Below, in pieces: positions 40,510-47,400 of a DNA stretch of 64,000 nt. The DNA comes from Kumtagia sp052180275 (GTDB taxonomy: Bacteria > Pseudomonadota > Alphaproteobacteria > Rhizobiales > Rhizobiaceae), in the NCBI RefSeq assembly GCF_052180275.1, contig NZ_CP197465.1, positions 2,976,001 through 3,040,000 of the forward strand, given 5' to 3'. The notes beneath the pieces are model-generated. The model did not search any database, was not told the origin of the DNA, and saw only the letters and a list, made by a program, of their open reading frames with translations. The translations under genes were made by a program, and so were the position numbers. Every line of letters starts with the position of its first letter. Position 1 is the stretch's first letter.

Positions 40510-40546
40510 GGACAAACTCGCCCCAAACTCAGGACAAACTCGCCCC
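40510..40546. repeat. 15-bp direct repeat, two copies
   Basis: GGACAAACTCGCCCC occurs at 40510-40524 and again at 40532-40546, a period of 22 bp, just after the SGNH hydrolase gene. The spacing of two helical turns suits a protein-binding site. No promoter is obvious beside it. Confidence 0.55.
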
Positions 40547-40558
40547 GCGGCATGGAAA

Positions 40559-40580
40559 GGGCCGGGTCAATGCCCGGCCC
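40559..40580. terminator. Hairpin between convergent operons
   Basis: GGGCCGGG-TCAATG-CCCGGCCC is an 8-bp perfect stem between the rightward structural operon and the leftward gene ending at 40633. It lacks a clear T-run, so it may work as a bidirectional barrier or mRNA end and not as a classical terminator. Confidence 0.5.
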
Positions 40581-40632
40581 CTCCGTGAGCCTCGCCGCCA
40601 GTCCATCCGTGGTCGACGAGGGATTGTCGGTG

Positions 40633-40983
40633 TCAGAGAAATAGCGCGTCGCGCTCATAACTCTTCATGAAATCGTCCAATGCCGGATTGGCGCGTGGCT
40701 CGATGCCGGGGAAGAAGACGCCGCCGCTCGGGCTGGTCAAGCCATAGCGTTCGTTGTTGTGTTCGACCGAGCGCTCCAACCACCCGCCTTCCTCTTCGCT
40801 CCCCGGCCGCCACGTCAACGCTGCGACGCGATCCCATACAGGGACGCCGTTGCGGGTGGCGCCGGCAATGTCGTCGAGAAATTCGTCATCGTGCAATAGG
40901 CGCTGCGCGTCGTCGATATCCAGCACACCTTTCACGATGATCGACGTGCCGCCTGTTTCCAGAACCATGCATGGAAAGCGCAT
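40633..40983 (-). CDS. Hypothetical protein
   Basis: This 116-residue acidic soluble protein (MVLETGGTSIIVKGVLDIDDAQ split at G; then FLDDIAGATRNGVPVWDRVAAL, ERSVEHNNERYGLTSPSG, FFPGIEPRANPALDDFMKSYE) matches no family. The start ATG is at 40983. The 11-bp periodic CCGGA array lies about 130 bases upstream and could control it. Confidence 0.55.
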   Translation of the reverse strand: MRFPCMVLETGGTSIIVKGVLDIDDAQRLLHDDEFLDDIAGATRNGVPVWDRVAALTWRPGSEEEGGWLERSVEHNNERYGLTSPSGGVFFPGIEPRANPALDDFMKSYERDALFL

Positions 40984-41067
40984 CCGCGTTCCTCCGCTGT
41001 GACTTGGCGCAAGGTTAGCGCAAAACTGCGCGCGCGCAAGCGCCTCTCGGAAGACCCGATCTTGGCG

Positions 41068-41096
41068 GAAGGTATCCGTGTCATACGGATACCTTC
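41068..41096. repeat. 12-bp perfect inverted repeat
   Basis: GAAGGTATCCGT-GTCAT-ACGGATACCTTC has two perfect 12-bp arms around five bases. It is followed 17 bases later by the 11-bp periodic array. Together they make a compact control region in front of the leftward gene at 40633-40983. Confidence 0.7.
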
Positions 41097-41112
41097 GGTC
41101 GGCAACTCTGAG

Positions 41113-41154
41113 TTTTTCCGGACATCTTCCGGAGTTTCTCCGGAGATTTTCCGA
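41113..41154. repeat. 11-bp phased CCGGA array (four units)
   Basis: CCGGA occurs at 41118, 41129 and 41140, with a fourth degenerate unit CCGA at 41151, each exactly 11 bases apart. Each is preceded by a T-rich stretch (TTTTT, TCTT, TTCT, TTTT). Sites repeated once per helical turn look like iterons or an activator/repressor array. The array ends where the stop codon of the gene at 41155 begins. Confidence 0.65.
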
Positions 41155-41367
41155 TCAAGCCGACAACTTGATGATTACGTGATCCCAAACCTCTTCGATA
41201 CTGAAGGGATAACGGTGCGGAAGGAAGATTTCATAGTCGGGATTCTCTCGCAGGAAAGCTCTCACACTACGGTCGAACGCACGCACCCCATCGTCATCGC
41301 CGCGCGCCGGTTCCAGCGAGACACCTCCAGCGGCTGAAGCGACTTTGCAGTCAGGAATAACGATCAC
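41155..41367 (-). CDS. Small hypothetical protein
   Basis: This 70-residue protein starts at a GTG (MIVIPDCKVASAAGG, then RSVRAFLRENPDYEIFLPHRYPF split at F; SIEEVWDHVIIKLSA). No known domain. The C-terminal half is well formed, but nothing outside the reading frame supports it. Confidence 0.45.
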   Translation of the reverse strand: MIVIPDCKVASAAGGVSLEPARGDDDGVRAFDRSVRAFLRENPDYEIFLPHRYPFSIEEVWDHVIIKLSA

Positions 41368-41454
41368 GCCGCTGCCTCCCCATCCGCGACAGCATCGCGC
41401 GGCGCGTGCCTATGTGCAAGCGGTTCGAGGTATGTCGCAATCCGCGACGGCGAG

Positions 41455-41769
41455 GTGTTCGCGACGAGCCAAGATGTGGCTCTGTCGTTTGGAAAGCAGC
41501 ATGGTCATGTCCTTCGCGACATCGATAACTTGATCAAGCAGGAGCCGAACCTGCGTCTATCCAATTTTGGAGAGACGGTCGTCAGTCGCGAAAATCCGAG
41601 CGGCGGCGCACCAATCCAGTCACGCGCCTACGAGATGGACCGCGACGGCTTTGCGCTGCTCGCGATGGGCTTCACCAGCGCCAAGGTCTTTAACGGTCGG
41701 CTTCTACCAACGCGCGTCGGTTCAATTCGAATCCATCGATCTCTTCCCCCTCGGATCCCTGCACTATGA
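41455..41769 (+). pseudogene. Rha-family phage regulator, truncated
   Basis: The N-terminal two thirds of a Rha regulatory domain is present: FATSQDVALSFGKQHGHVLRDIDNLI, split here as ATSQDVALSFGKQHGH and VLRDIDNLI, then RAYEMDRDGFALLAMGFTSAKVF. Family members continue with a KxAYIxAFNxME helix. Here the match stops at about 41689 and the frame runs on in unrelated sequence, exactly where a gene of the other strand ends (41690). Homology-like sequence also extends upstream of the GTG at 41455 (VAIRDGEV). It is probably cut by a deletion or recombination. Confidence 0.65.
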
Positions 41770-41884
41770 CGCGGGGATATTCTCCTTGAGCTGCACGAAA
41801 CCGGGTTAGAGCATCCCGTGGCGATTCCGTCGCGGCCACTGCATGCCGCTGCTCATCGCGCTGTATTCCTATGATATGGTACAT
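41690..41884 (-). CDS. Small hypothetical protein
   Basis: This 64-residue protein (YHIIGIQRDEQRHAVAATE, then RDALTRFRAAQGEYPRVIVQ, GSEGEEIDGFELNRRAL) has the alternating strand-helix-strand pattern of small proteins common in rhizobial prophages. Its 3' part overlaps the debris of the Rha gene on the other strand, so it marks the joint of two DNA blocks. The start ATG is at 41884. Confidence 0.5.
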   Translation of the reverse strand: MYHIIGIQRDEQRHAVAATESPRDALTRFRAAQGEYPRVIVQGSEGEEIDGFELNRRALVEADR

Positions 41885-41940
41885 CCAGTCCTCGTTTTGC
41901 AGGTTAAGAGCGATAGGCCCGCGACCATCACGAGGCCGGC

Positions 41941-42555
41941 CTATTGGCCTGCCCTCGTCTGTATGACAACGGTAATCGCCGATTCTCTCACATTCGCGAT
42001 GGCCTGGTTGTAATATCGATCGACCAGGTGCGGCCTCATCTCCGCGATAGCGATGCTCTGAACCGCCTGCAAGATCTGGTCATGGCATAGGTCGATGGCT
42101 GCATTTGCGATGAAATATGCAGCATCTTGACCGCGAGAAAGCGATCGAGCGTTCGTGGCGATGCACTCGCGGACATCCGCGACGAGTTGATCCCGGCGCG
42201 GTGCCTCGGCGATGGCTCTTTCCTGAACGCGGCGAAAATCCTCTTCGGCTCGGGCTTCTGCATCCCGTTGTTGTGTCGCCCTTCCGAATCCGTCAATCGC
42301 GGACGTCAGTCCTTCCATGAAATTAAAGGCGCTTTCTGCCGCCTTCGTCCGGAGCTTCAACTCCTCATCATCGTGTTGGCGCTTTCGGCTGTTTGCCTCG
42401 TGCATCATGGCCCATTTGTCGGGACCGTCTGCCGTTGCAGCGATAGCGTCGGCGAGTTGCTGGTCGGTGAGGCCGGAGAACTTTGCGTCCTGTGCCGGCG
42501 CGATAGAAGTGATAGCGAGCGACATGCCCAGCAAAATCATGGAGAAACTGCGCAT
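41941..42555 (-). CDS. Secreted hypothetical protein
   Basis: This 204-residue protein has a classical signal peptide (MRSFSMILLGMSLAITSIAPA, cleavage after APA). The mature part is helical: FSGLTDQQLADAIAATADG, KAAESAFNFMEGLTSAIDG, RAEEDFRRVQERAIAEAP, then ECIATNARSLSRGQDAAYFI. Two Cys in the last third could pair in the periplasm. No family is recognised. A periplasmic protein in a prophage accessory region is a candidate for superinfection exclusion or host fitness, without direct evidence. Confidence 0.6.
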   Translation of the reverse strand: MRSFSMILLGMSLAITSIAPAQDAKFSGLTDQQLADAIAATADGPDKWAMMHEANSRKRQHDDEELKLRTKAAESAFNFMEGLTSAIDGFGRATQQRDAEARAEEDFRRVQERAIAEAPRRDQLVADVRECIATNARSLSRGQDAAYFIANAAIDLCHDQILQAVQSIAIAEMRPHLVDRYYNQAIANVRESAITVVIQTRAGQ

Positions 42556-42821
42556 GCGATTTCCTCCGGGCGTGTATCAGCCCATAGTGAAGATCGCGCC
42601 GATCGAGAGCGCGCGCAAGCTCTGCATCTGCTAAGGCGTGGTGCCTGTATCCACAGCCTCGCTTTAGTACGGGCAGTCGGGATGAGCACGAAGGACACCT
42701 TCGCTGCGAACAGGCCGATTGCTGCGAATGTCGCGATTACCTGAGATAGGCAAGAGGCGGCGGGCTACGGTCCGCCGCCGCGTCGAGCAACAGTTGGTGG
42801 ATGCCTTCCATCTGGCAGAAT

Positions 42822-43034
42822 TCAAACACGGCCTCGTCGTCGTGCAGCTTCTGCGAGCAGATAGAACGACGGCACGCTTTCGCTCTGCCAGGTCACGTCC
42901 GCTTCGGCATCGTCCTGCTCTTCTACTTCGTCGACTTCGAGATCGGGATCTCCATCGATATCGTCCAGAACGGCGATAAGACGTTCAATCGCGTCCTCAA
43001 TCAAAGGCCGGATGCCGATCAGTCGCTCGGCCAT
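42822..43034 (-). CDS. Small acidic hypothetical protein
   Basis: The protein has 70 residues: IRPLIEDAIERLIAVLDDIDGDPDLE, written in parts as PLIEDAIERLIAVLDDID and GDPDLEVDEVEEQDDAEAD. The RLIxxLDxxDGDPDLE pattern recurs in many short rhizobial proteins of unknown role. Its start overlaps the end of the helix-turn-helix gene by 16 bases, so the two are co-translated. Confidence 0.62.
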   Translation of the reverse strand: MAERLIGIRPLIEDAIERLIAVLDDIDGDPDLEVDEVEEQDDAEADVTWQSESVPSFYLLAEAARRRGRV

Positions 43035-43567
43035 TGGACCAGCAACCTTCCTCCAAGAGCCTTCACGGCTTCATGGATGTGGACGGGGTTAACAGGTTTC
43101 CCGCGCCCAATTGTCTGGAAGGTTTTTCGGCGCCCGAGCGAACGGTCCAGGGTCGCAAGCGACATGTCAACATCGAATGCCCGCTGCCGAACCGCGTCGA
43201 CGAGTTCGTCGCCAACCATCACGGGCCTGCGTTTGGCGACATGGATTCTTGTACGATTCAACTGACTGGTGACCTGCTTCAATGTTACGCCCAGCTCTCG
43301 AGCCATTTCCTGACGAGAAGCTCCGCTGGCAGCAAGACGACGCAGCCGCGATATCTCGGCCGCAGTCCAAATGTGCTGGTCGCGTTGGGGCACAAGTCCG
43401 AGTCGTTTTGCCATGTTCGTAATGGCGAGGCTGGACCGATGCTTTAGCGCGCTCCGGATGGCATCACTATCTGGCCAGTGGCTTCGGATGATTTCTGTCT
43501 CGGAATAGGTCCAACTGTTGTCACGCCGGATAATTCTGGCGCGGCGAGATGAAGTCGTGACTGTCAT
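43019..43567 (-). CDS. Helix-turn-helix protein with SANT/Myb-like repeats
   Basis: The protein has 182 residues from MTVTTSSRRARI. It contains two similar modules: SWTYSETEIIRSHWPDSDAI and HIWTAAEISRLRRLAASG, followed by RQEMARELGVTLKQVTSQL, a recognition-helix pattern. This resembles GcrA/Myb-type DNA-binding proteins in phages. The C-terminal part ends VKALGGRLLVQW. The start at 43567 is preferred to a longer frame whose first 38 residues look non-coding. Confidence 0.62.
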   Translation of the reverse strand: MTVTTSSRRARIIRRDNSWTYSETEIIRSHWPDSDAIRSALKHRSSLAITNMAKRLGLVPQRDQHIWTAAEISRLRRLAASGASRQEMARELGVTLKQVTSQLNRTRIHVAKRRPVMVGDELVDAVRQRAFDVDMSLATLDRSLGRRKTFQTIGRGKPVNPVHIHEAVKALGGRLLVQWPSD

Positions 43568-44111
43568 TGCACCAATCTCCAGTGAAACGCGTTCAGTACG
43601 CGCACTGAGACGACACACCGGATTTCCGCGAATCGCGATGCCGATTTTCCGAGAGTCCCGGTTTCCTCTGGGCTTATGCAAAGTGGAAAGGATTGCGGGG
43701 AAGTTTCAAGACTTCTCTTGGGGTGGGATACCTGCGGCGCCCATCGACAGCGCGCAAGCTTCCTCCCCGCGAGGGGAGCGCTTGACGATTCGACGGATTG
43801 GGAACATCGTGCCGAGCGGAGCCTGAGAACTCCCGCGAGTGGCCTTGCCGGGCCATTGGCACCCAGAGCGTCGGCAGGCGATCCTTGCCGGGATCAAGTA
43901 CCGACGAAAAGTGACGCGCCCATGCCGTGGGCGTGACCGGCGTAGTTATGTCGGGAAGGCCGCGGCACCGCAAGAGAAATCTTGCGGAGATACAATAGCC
44001 TTCGGGTGAAGGCCACGGCGCAAAGTCTCTGGCTTTGTTCTCAGCTTCCCGGCGCCAGCGCTGCCCGCTGGCACCCGGCCCTGAGAAGCCGGTGAATCCA
44101 GAGAAACCACC
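43568..44111. other. Gene-free interval between divergent genes
   Basis: The interval is 544 bases between a leftward helix-turn-helix gene and a rightward Tat-type gene. I see no gene; a long leftward frame across it has Arg/Gly/Pro-rich content and no family signs. It holds small hairpins (CTCCCC-GCGA-GGGGAG near 43763-43778; GCCAGCG-CTGCC-CGCTGGC at 44054-44072). Promoters for both sides and the island immunity region may lie here. Confidence 0.45.
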
Positions 44112-44486
44112 ATGACCCTCATCAACCGACGTTCCCTTATCGCCGGCTTTGCCGCCCTGCCTGCCACGGCAGCCCCAGGACGCGCGTTGCCCGCGCCGGA
44201 GGCTTCCTCCATCGTCGCCGAGCCGCGACGCGCGGCAGCGGGCACGCATGGCCTGCGCCCAGCCGATCGCTTGCTTCACCATTGGCGCCAGTTCGTAGCC
44301 GCGATGGCGGAGATCGATCCATCCGTTGAACGGTGGACCGTATGCGGCACCAGCTCTGCCGCCTATGTCAGGGGCATGCAGGCGCTTCGGGAGGATGTCG
44401 GTCACGGTCTCGGCGACGTCGACTGCACCGTGTACAGCGGCTGCCTGACGGCCGATGCGTTGTGGCGCGTCGAGGTCGAGGCATAG
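44112..44486 (+). CDS. Tat-signal-bearing hypothetical protein
   Basis: The protein has 124 residues. The N-terminus MTLINRRSLIAGFAALPATAA is a twin-arginine-like signal. The following DRLLHHWRQFVAAMAEIDPSVERW is typical of short proteins in rhizobial prophages whose first residues mimic a Tat signal. The C-terminus is Cys-containing (DVDCTVYSGCLTADALW). The function is unknown; real export is uncertain. Confidence 0.55.
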   Translation: MTLINRRSLIAGFAALPATAAPGRALPAPEASSIVAEPRRAAAGTHGLRPADRLLHHWRQFVAAMAEIDPSVERWTVCGTSSAAYVRGMQALREDVGHGLGDVDCTVYSGCLTADALWRVEVEA

Positions 44487-44541
44487 CAGCCTCGCCGAGA
44501 TCGGCCCGCCGTCTTGGCGACGGGCGACTCGGCAGAACCGA

Positions 44542-45567
44542 TCAAGGGATTCGTCGTTCCGGGGCCCCCCAAGTGCCATCGGGTTGACTGGGGTAAAGAC
44601 GAACTTCTGACTTGGAAAATGCCTCGCATAATTTTCCGAAAAGCATATTAGCGTTGTTCGCCTCGTTACTATCTAAAATCGACGAGATAGCATACCCGGC
44701 GTCCGTCAGTAAGTATATTGCTATGGCTGGCTTTGCTTCTTTCTCGACTATTAAATCCTTACTGCCGCTTGGAATTGGTTCCTGTCCTTTCTTGACTGCC
44801 ACGGCAGAACCACCCACAGGCCAAAACCAAAGTTCGTTCCCGCCGTTATCCTTCATCTCGACTGGAAAACGAATGTGACCAACAATCCCCGGATCGACAA
44901 TTAAATCCGATGAAACAAGCTGCTTTAGATCATTGAATGAAATTTCCCCAGACAGCGCTTTTATAACCGTCGTATCCATCCGACTTTGGCAAACCCTTTC
45001 GAATATTTTCGCCGTTTTGGCATCAAGTTCGTCGATAACGCGCAGAACTTTACCCGAAAACGTGTTCGGCTTTCGAATTTCTGATGCCAAGACACGTCCC
45101 CACCTTTCACGAAGCTCGTCGGTTGATGCCTCTTGGGCATACCTTTCAAAACGATCCAGAAATACCTCGTCGACCTTCTCATTTACGGAAGGTTGTTCGG
45201 GGGTTGCAGGATTGACGCGTAGATCTTCAAGGGCAAAGTCTAGGATCGCATCTTTGTTTTGCTGTTGACGTATCAACCCCGGGAGAAAATTCTCCACTGC
45301 TCGAGCAGCCATTTCTGGGTCAGATTTCAATCGATCGATACCCAGATCAGCCAATGCGCCGATCAACTTTACCCGAGCATCTGATATGGCCTGAATCTCT
45401 GCGCTTTCGGCATCGATTGGCATCCGACGCCGGTCCGCCTTTGAGCCCCACAATCGATCCCATGCCGAAGCCGCTCGGGACTTCAAACTGACCGTCGCTC
45501 CTGAATCTGTCAGCTTAACTGACGCCGAAACTCCCCGATCGTCCGAGGCGCCACTATCGACACCCAA
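44542..45567 (-). CDS. DUF2806 family protein
   Basis: The protein has 341 residues. The middle part reads VFLDRFERYAQEASTDELRERWGRVLASE (split as FLDRFERYAQEAS and DELRERWGRVLASEI), then RKPNTFSGKVLRVIDELD and TAKIFERVC. This is the pattern of DUF2806, in which a helical bundle ends in WxxILAxE and a PGxFSxxTLxxL block. No signal or membrane part is present. The gene is clearly AT-richer than the structural genes and lies beside the regulatory end of the island, a usual site of immunity or exclusion genes. Its function is not known. Confidence 0.7.
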   Translation of the reverse strand: MGVDSGASDDRGVSASVKLTDSGATVSLKSRAASAWDRLWGSKADRRRMPIDAESAEIQAISDARVKLIGALADLGIDRLKSDPEMAARAVENFLPGLIRQQQNKDAILDFALEDLRVNPATPEQPSVNEKVDEVFLDRFERYAQEASTDELRERWGRVLASEIRKPNTFSGKVLRVIDELDAKTAKIFERVCQSRMDTTVIKALSGEISFNDLKQLVSSDLIVDPGIVGHIRFPVEMKDNGGNELWFWPVGGSAVAVKKGQEPIPSGSKDLIVEKEAKPAIAIYLLTDAGYAISSILDSNEANNANMLFGKLCEAFSKSEVRLYPSQPDGTWGAPERRIP

Positions 45568-45745
45568 AGCGGTCTCCTATGTCGCGTTGAACGTCGTGCG
45601 AGTGTCGCAGGTAGCCCCCGGAAATCAAGCGGTGTGGGCACTTTACTCAACTGACAAAATGCCCCCGAAAATAGTCACGGATGAGCCTCGTTTGGGTGTA
45701 CCCTTGTGCACTCTTTGTTGTGTAGATGGTTTGCCATCTCAGAGG

Positions 45746-45952
45746 ATGGAGTTCAGTTTCGTGCGTGAGGTATATAAGCAAGTCCGCAATCAGAAGCGCG
45801 ACACCGAGATGCGCATGGTGATCAAGTTGCCGGTCGCCGAAGTAGACCAACTCGACACCTGGGCAGCCGCGCAAGGTTTCTCCACCCGTAAAGCCGCACT
45901 GCGCCACCTGATCCGCGAAAAAACCGCGTCCGGAACTGCCGAGGTGGCATAG
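45746..45952 (+). CDS. Small RHH-type (CopG/Arc-like) regulator
   Basis: The protein has 68 residues. EMRMVIKLPVAEVDQLDTWA gives the beta strand and first helix, then AAQGFSTRKAALRHLIREK the second helix of a ribbon-helix-helix domain. The frame is open further upstream; I took the ATG at 45746, but the ATG at 45809 would still leave the whole domain. It is divergent from the DUF2806 gene and seven bases before the excisionase-like gene, so it probably regulates the integration genes. Confidence 0.58.
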   Translation: MEFSFVREVYKQVRNQKRDTEMRMVIKLPVAEVDQLDTWAAAQGFSTRKAALRHLIREKTASGTAEVA

Positions 45953-45958
45953 GTTTCC

Positions 45959-46294
45959 ATGCCGCGCCGCACGCTATCGTCCACGCCACCTCTTGATCCT
46001 TCGGCCATCACATCCGGTCGCCCGGAGCCGAGGGAGTTCAAGCGCGGCCGCCTGGTTGGCGAGCGCCCCCCGTCGTACGTGTCGAAAGCAACCTTGGCGG
46101 CCGAACTGGATATCGGCGAATCGACGGTAGACGACTACGTCAAGCGGGGCGCCTTGCCAAAACCAATCCAGTTCGGTGGCGCGGTGCGCTGGGATTGGAA
46201 GCAAGTGGACGCCGCGCTCCGGTCTCTCGCTTCCCCCGAGACGGCGAACATCGATCTATTCATGGCTGGCATCGACAATGTCAAAGCGGAATAG
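45959..46294 (+). CDS. Excisionase/AlpA-like DNA-binding protein
   Basis: The protein has 111 residues. VSKATLAAELDIGESTVDDYVKRG is followed by LPKPIQFGGAVRWDWKQVDAAL, a MerR/AlpA-type winged helix as in phage excisionases (recombination directionality factors). The N-terminal 40 residues are Pro/Arg-rich. The integrase gene starts inside its 3' end (ATG 46278), a common xis-int arrangement. Confidence 0.75.
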   Translation: MPRRTLSSTPPLDPSAITSGRPEPREFKRGRLVGERPPSYVSKATLAAELDIGESTVDDYVKRGALPKPIQFGGAVRWDWKQVDAALRSLASPETANIDLFMAGIDNVKAE

Positions 46295-47246
46295 GGCGTC
46301 GGTCTCTCTGCCGAAGGGCGTCCACCGTGTCATTTCACGGGGGCGGGAATATTTCTACTACCAGATCGGCAGGGGCACCGATCACGAAGGCGACCGGATA
46401 AAGCTCCCGAACGACCCGCGCTCGCCCGAGTTTTGGCAGGCAGTCCGGCAGGCACAAGGTCTCATTGGGCAGGTTCCGGCCGACACGATCGGCGCGCTCA
46501 TTGACGCCTATGAGACTGCGTGGCCCGGGCTCCCTCGCAAGCTAACCGAAGGCACTCGGGAACAATATCGGCGCTCACTGAAGGTCGTTCGCACTGCCTG
46601 GGGCGATCTCCAGGCATCGAGCCTTAAACCGTCACACGTTCAAGCTCTGATTGAAAAGTTGGGAGCGAACACGCCCGGCAGCGCCAACAACGTCTTGGAT
46701 GCGCTTCGGGCTATGTGCCGATGGGCCTGCGGTCCGCGCGAGTTGCTCGACCGGGATCCTACGCAGGGCGTTGTTCACTTCGACCGCGGCGAAGGGCACC
46801 GACCGTGGACACCTGAGCAACTGTCATATGCCGATGAACACCTGACAGGAATGCTGCGCCGAGCCTATGTGCTGGCGCGCTACACCGGGCAGAGGGCCAG
46901 CGATATCATTCGCCTTGGCTGGACCGACGTCGACGACGGTGGGTTTGGGCTTCGCCAGAAAAAGACCGGCGTCCGGCCGTGGTGCCCGATATTCCCGGAG
47001 CTCGATACCGAAATGTCGAAATGGGAAAGGAGACCAGGTCCGTTCCTTCTTCAGGACAATGGCCGTCCCTTCACAACCAACCAGCTGTGGAAGGTCTTCA
47101 ACGCCGCGCGCGAAGAAACACCGCTCGACGGAGCTGTCTGGCATGGCTTGCGCGCCAATGCCGCAATCCGCCTCCGACAAGCCAATCACTCGATTGCCGC
47201 CATCTGTGACATGCTCGGGATGAGCCCTCCTATCGTTGAGCGCTAG
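46278..47246 (+). pseudogene. Tyrosine integrase, truncated before catalytic Tyr
   Basis: The surviving frame has 322 residues from MSKRNRASVSLPKGVHRV. The arm/core-binding part is followed by the catalytic domain: Arg in RYTGQRASDIIRL, Lys in RQKKTG, and HGLRANAAIRLRQ with the His-x-x-Arg box. The frame ends LGMSPPIVER, TAG, TGA. Relatives read VERYCR(F/Y)ADRK here, and translation past the two stops gives RYADRKAAGQAILLDLKERS. The TAG therefore replaces the nucleophile Tyr codon and the TGA the next one. A one-base shift near 47328 further separates the LKNWKQENEEN tail. The protein cannot be catalytic without readthrough. Confidence 0.85.
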
Positions 47247-47386
47247 TGACGCTACGCCGACCGCAAGGCGGCAGGGCAAGCGATCCTGTTGGACCTGAAA
47301 GAACGTTCGCAGGACAGAGCTGTAAAACGCTGAAAAACTGGAAACAAGAAAACGAGGAAAATCAAGTGCTTGGCGATAAGAAAATG

Positions 47387-47400
47387 AAGTGGAGGTTTCT
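47387..47400. repeat. attR core (14-bp direct repeat)
   Basis: AAGTGGAGGTTTCT is the second copy of the repeat at 29148-29161. Read on the minus strand it is the last part (AGAAACCTCCACTT) of the tmRNA coding piece, so the phage copy restores the RNA end. Confidence 0.75.

Larger units (their letters stand above)
29148..47400. mobile_element. Prophage-derived island integrated in ssrA
   Basis: The island is 18.25 kb, bounded by the 14-bp direct repeat AAGTGGAGGTTTCT. The right copy is the 3' end of the tmRNA coding piece and the left copy lies in front of the AAA_28 gene. It carries an excisionase-like gene and a tyrosine integrase next to the right end, a prohead-protease fusion, a tail-fibre-like protein, a Mu gpN-like protein, an SGNH hydrolase and many small unknown genes with ATGA overlaps. 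Large terminase, portal, major capsid, tail tube and lysis genes are not seen. The integrase is truncated at the catalytic Tyr. It is best read as a satellite-like or internally deleted prophage. Confidence 0.85.

Noticed and set aside
41113..41154. CRISPR-like array
   Set aside because: The units are 11 bp with no spacers of constant length and no cas genes; it is a phased binding array at most. No CRISPR is seen anywhere in the window.
43674..44579. 301-codon leftward frame across the gap 43568-44111
   Set aside because: Low-complexity Arg/Gly/Ala content, overlap with the Tat-type gene on the other strand, and no family signs; treated as non-coding.
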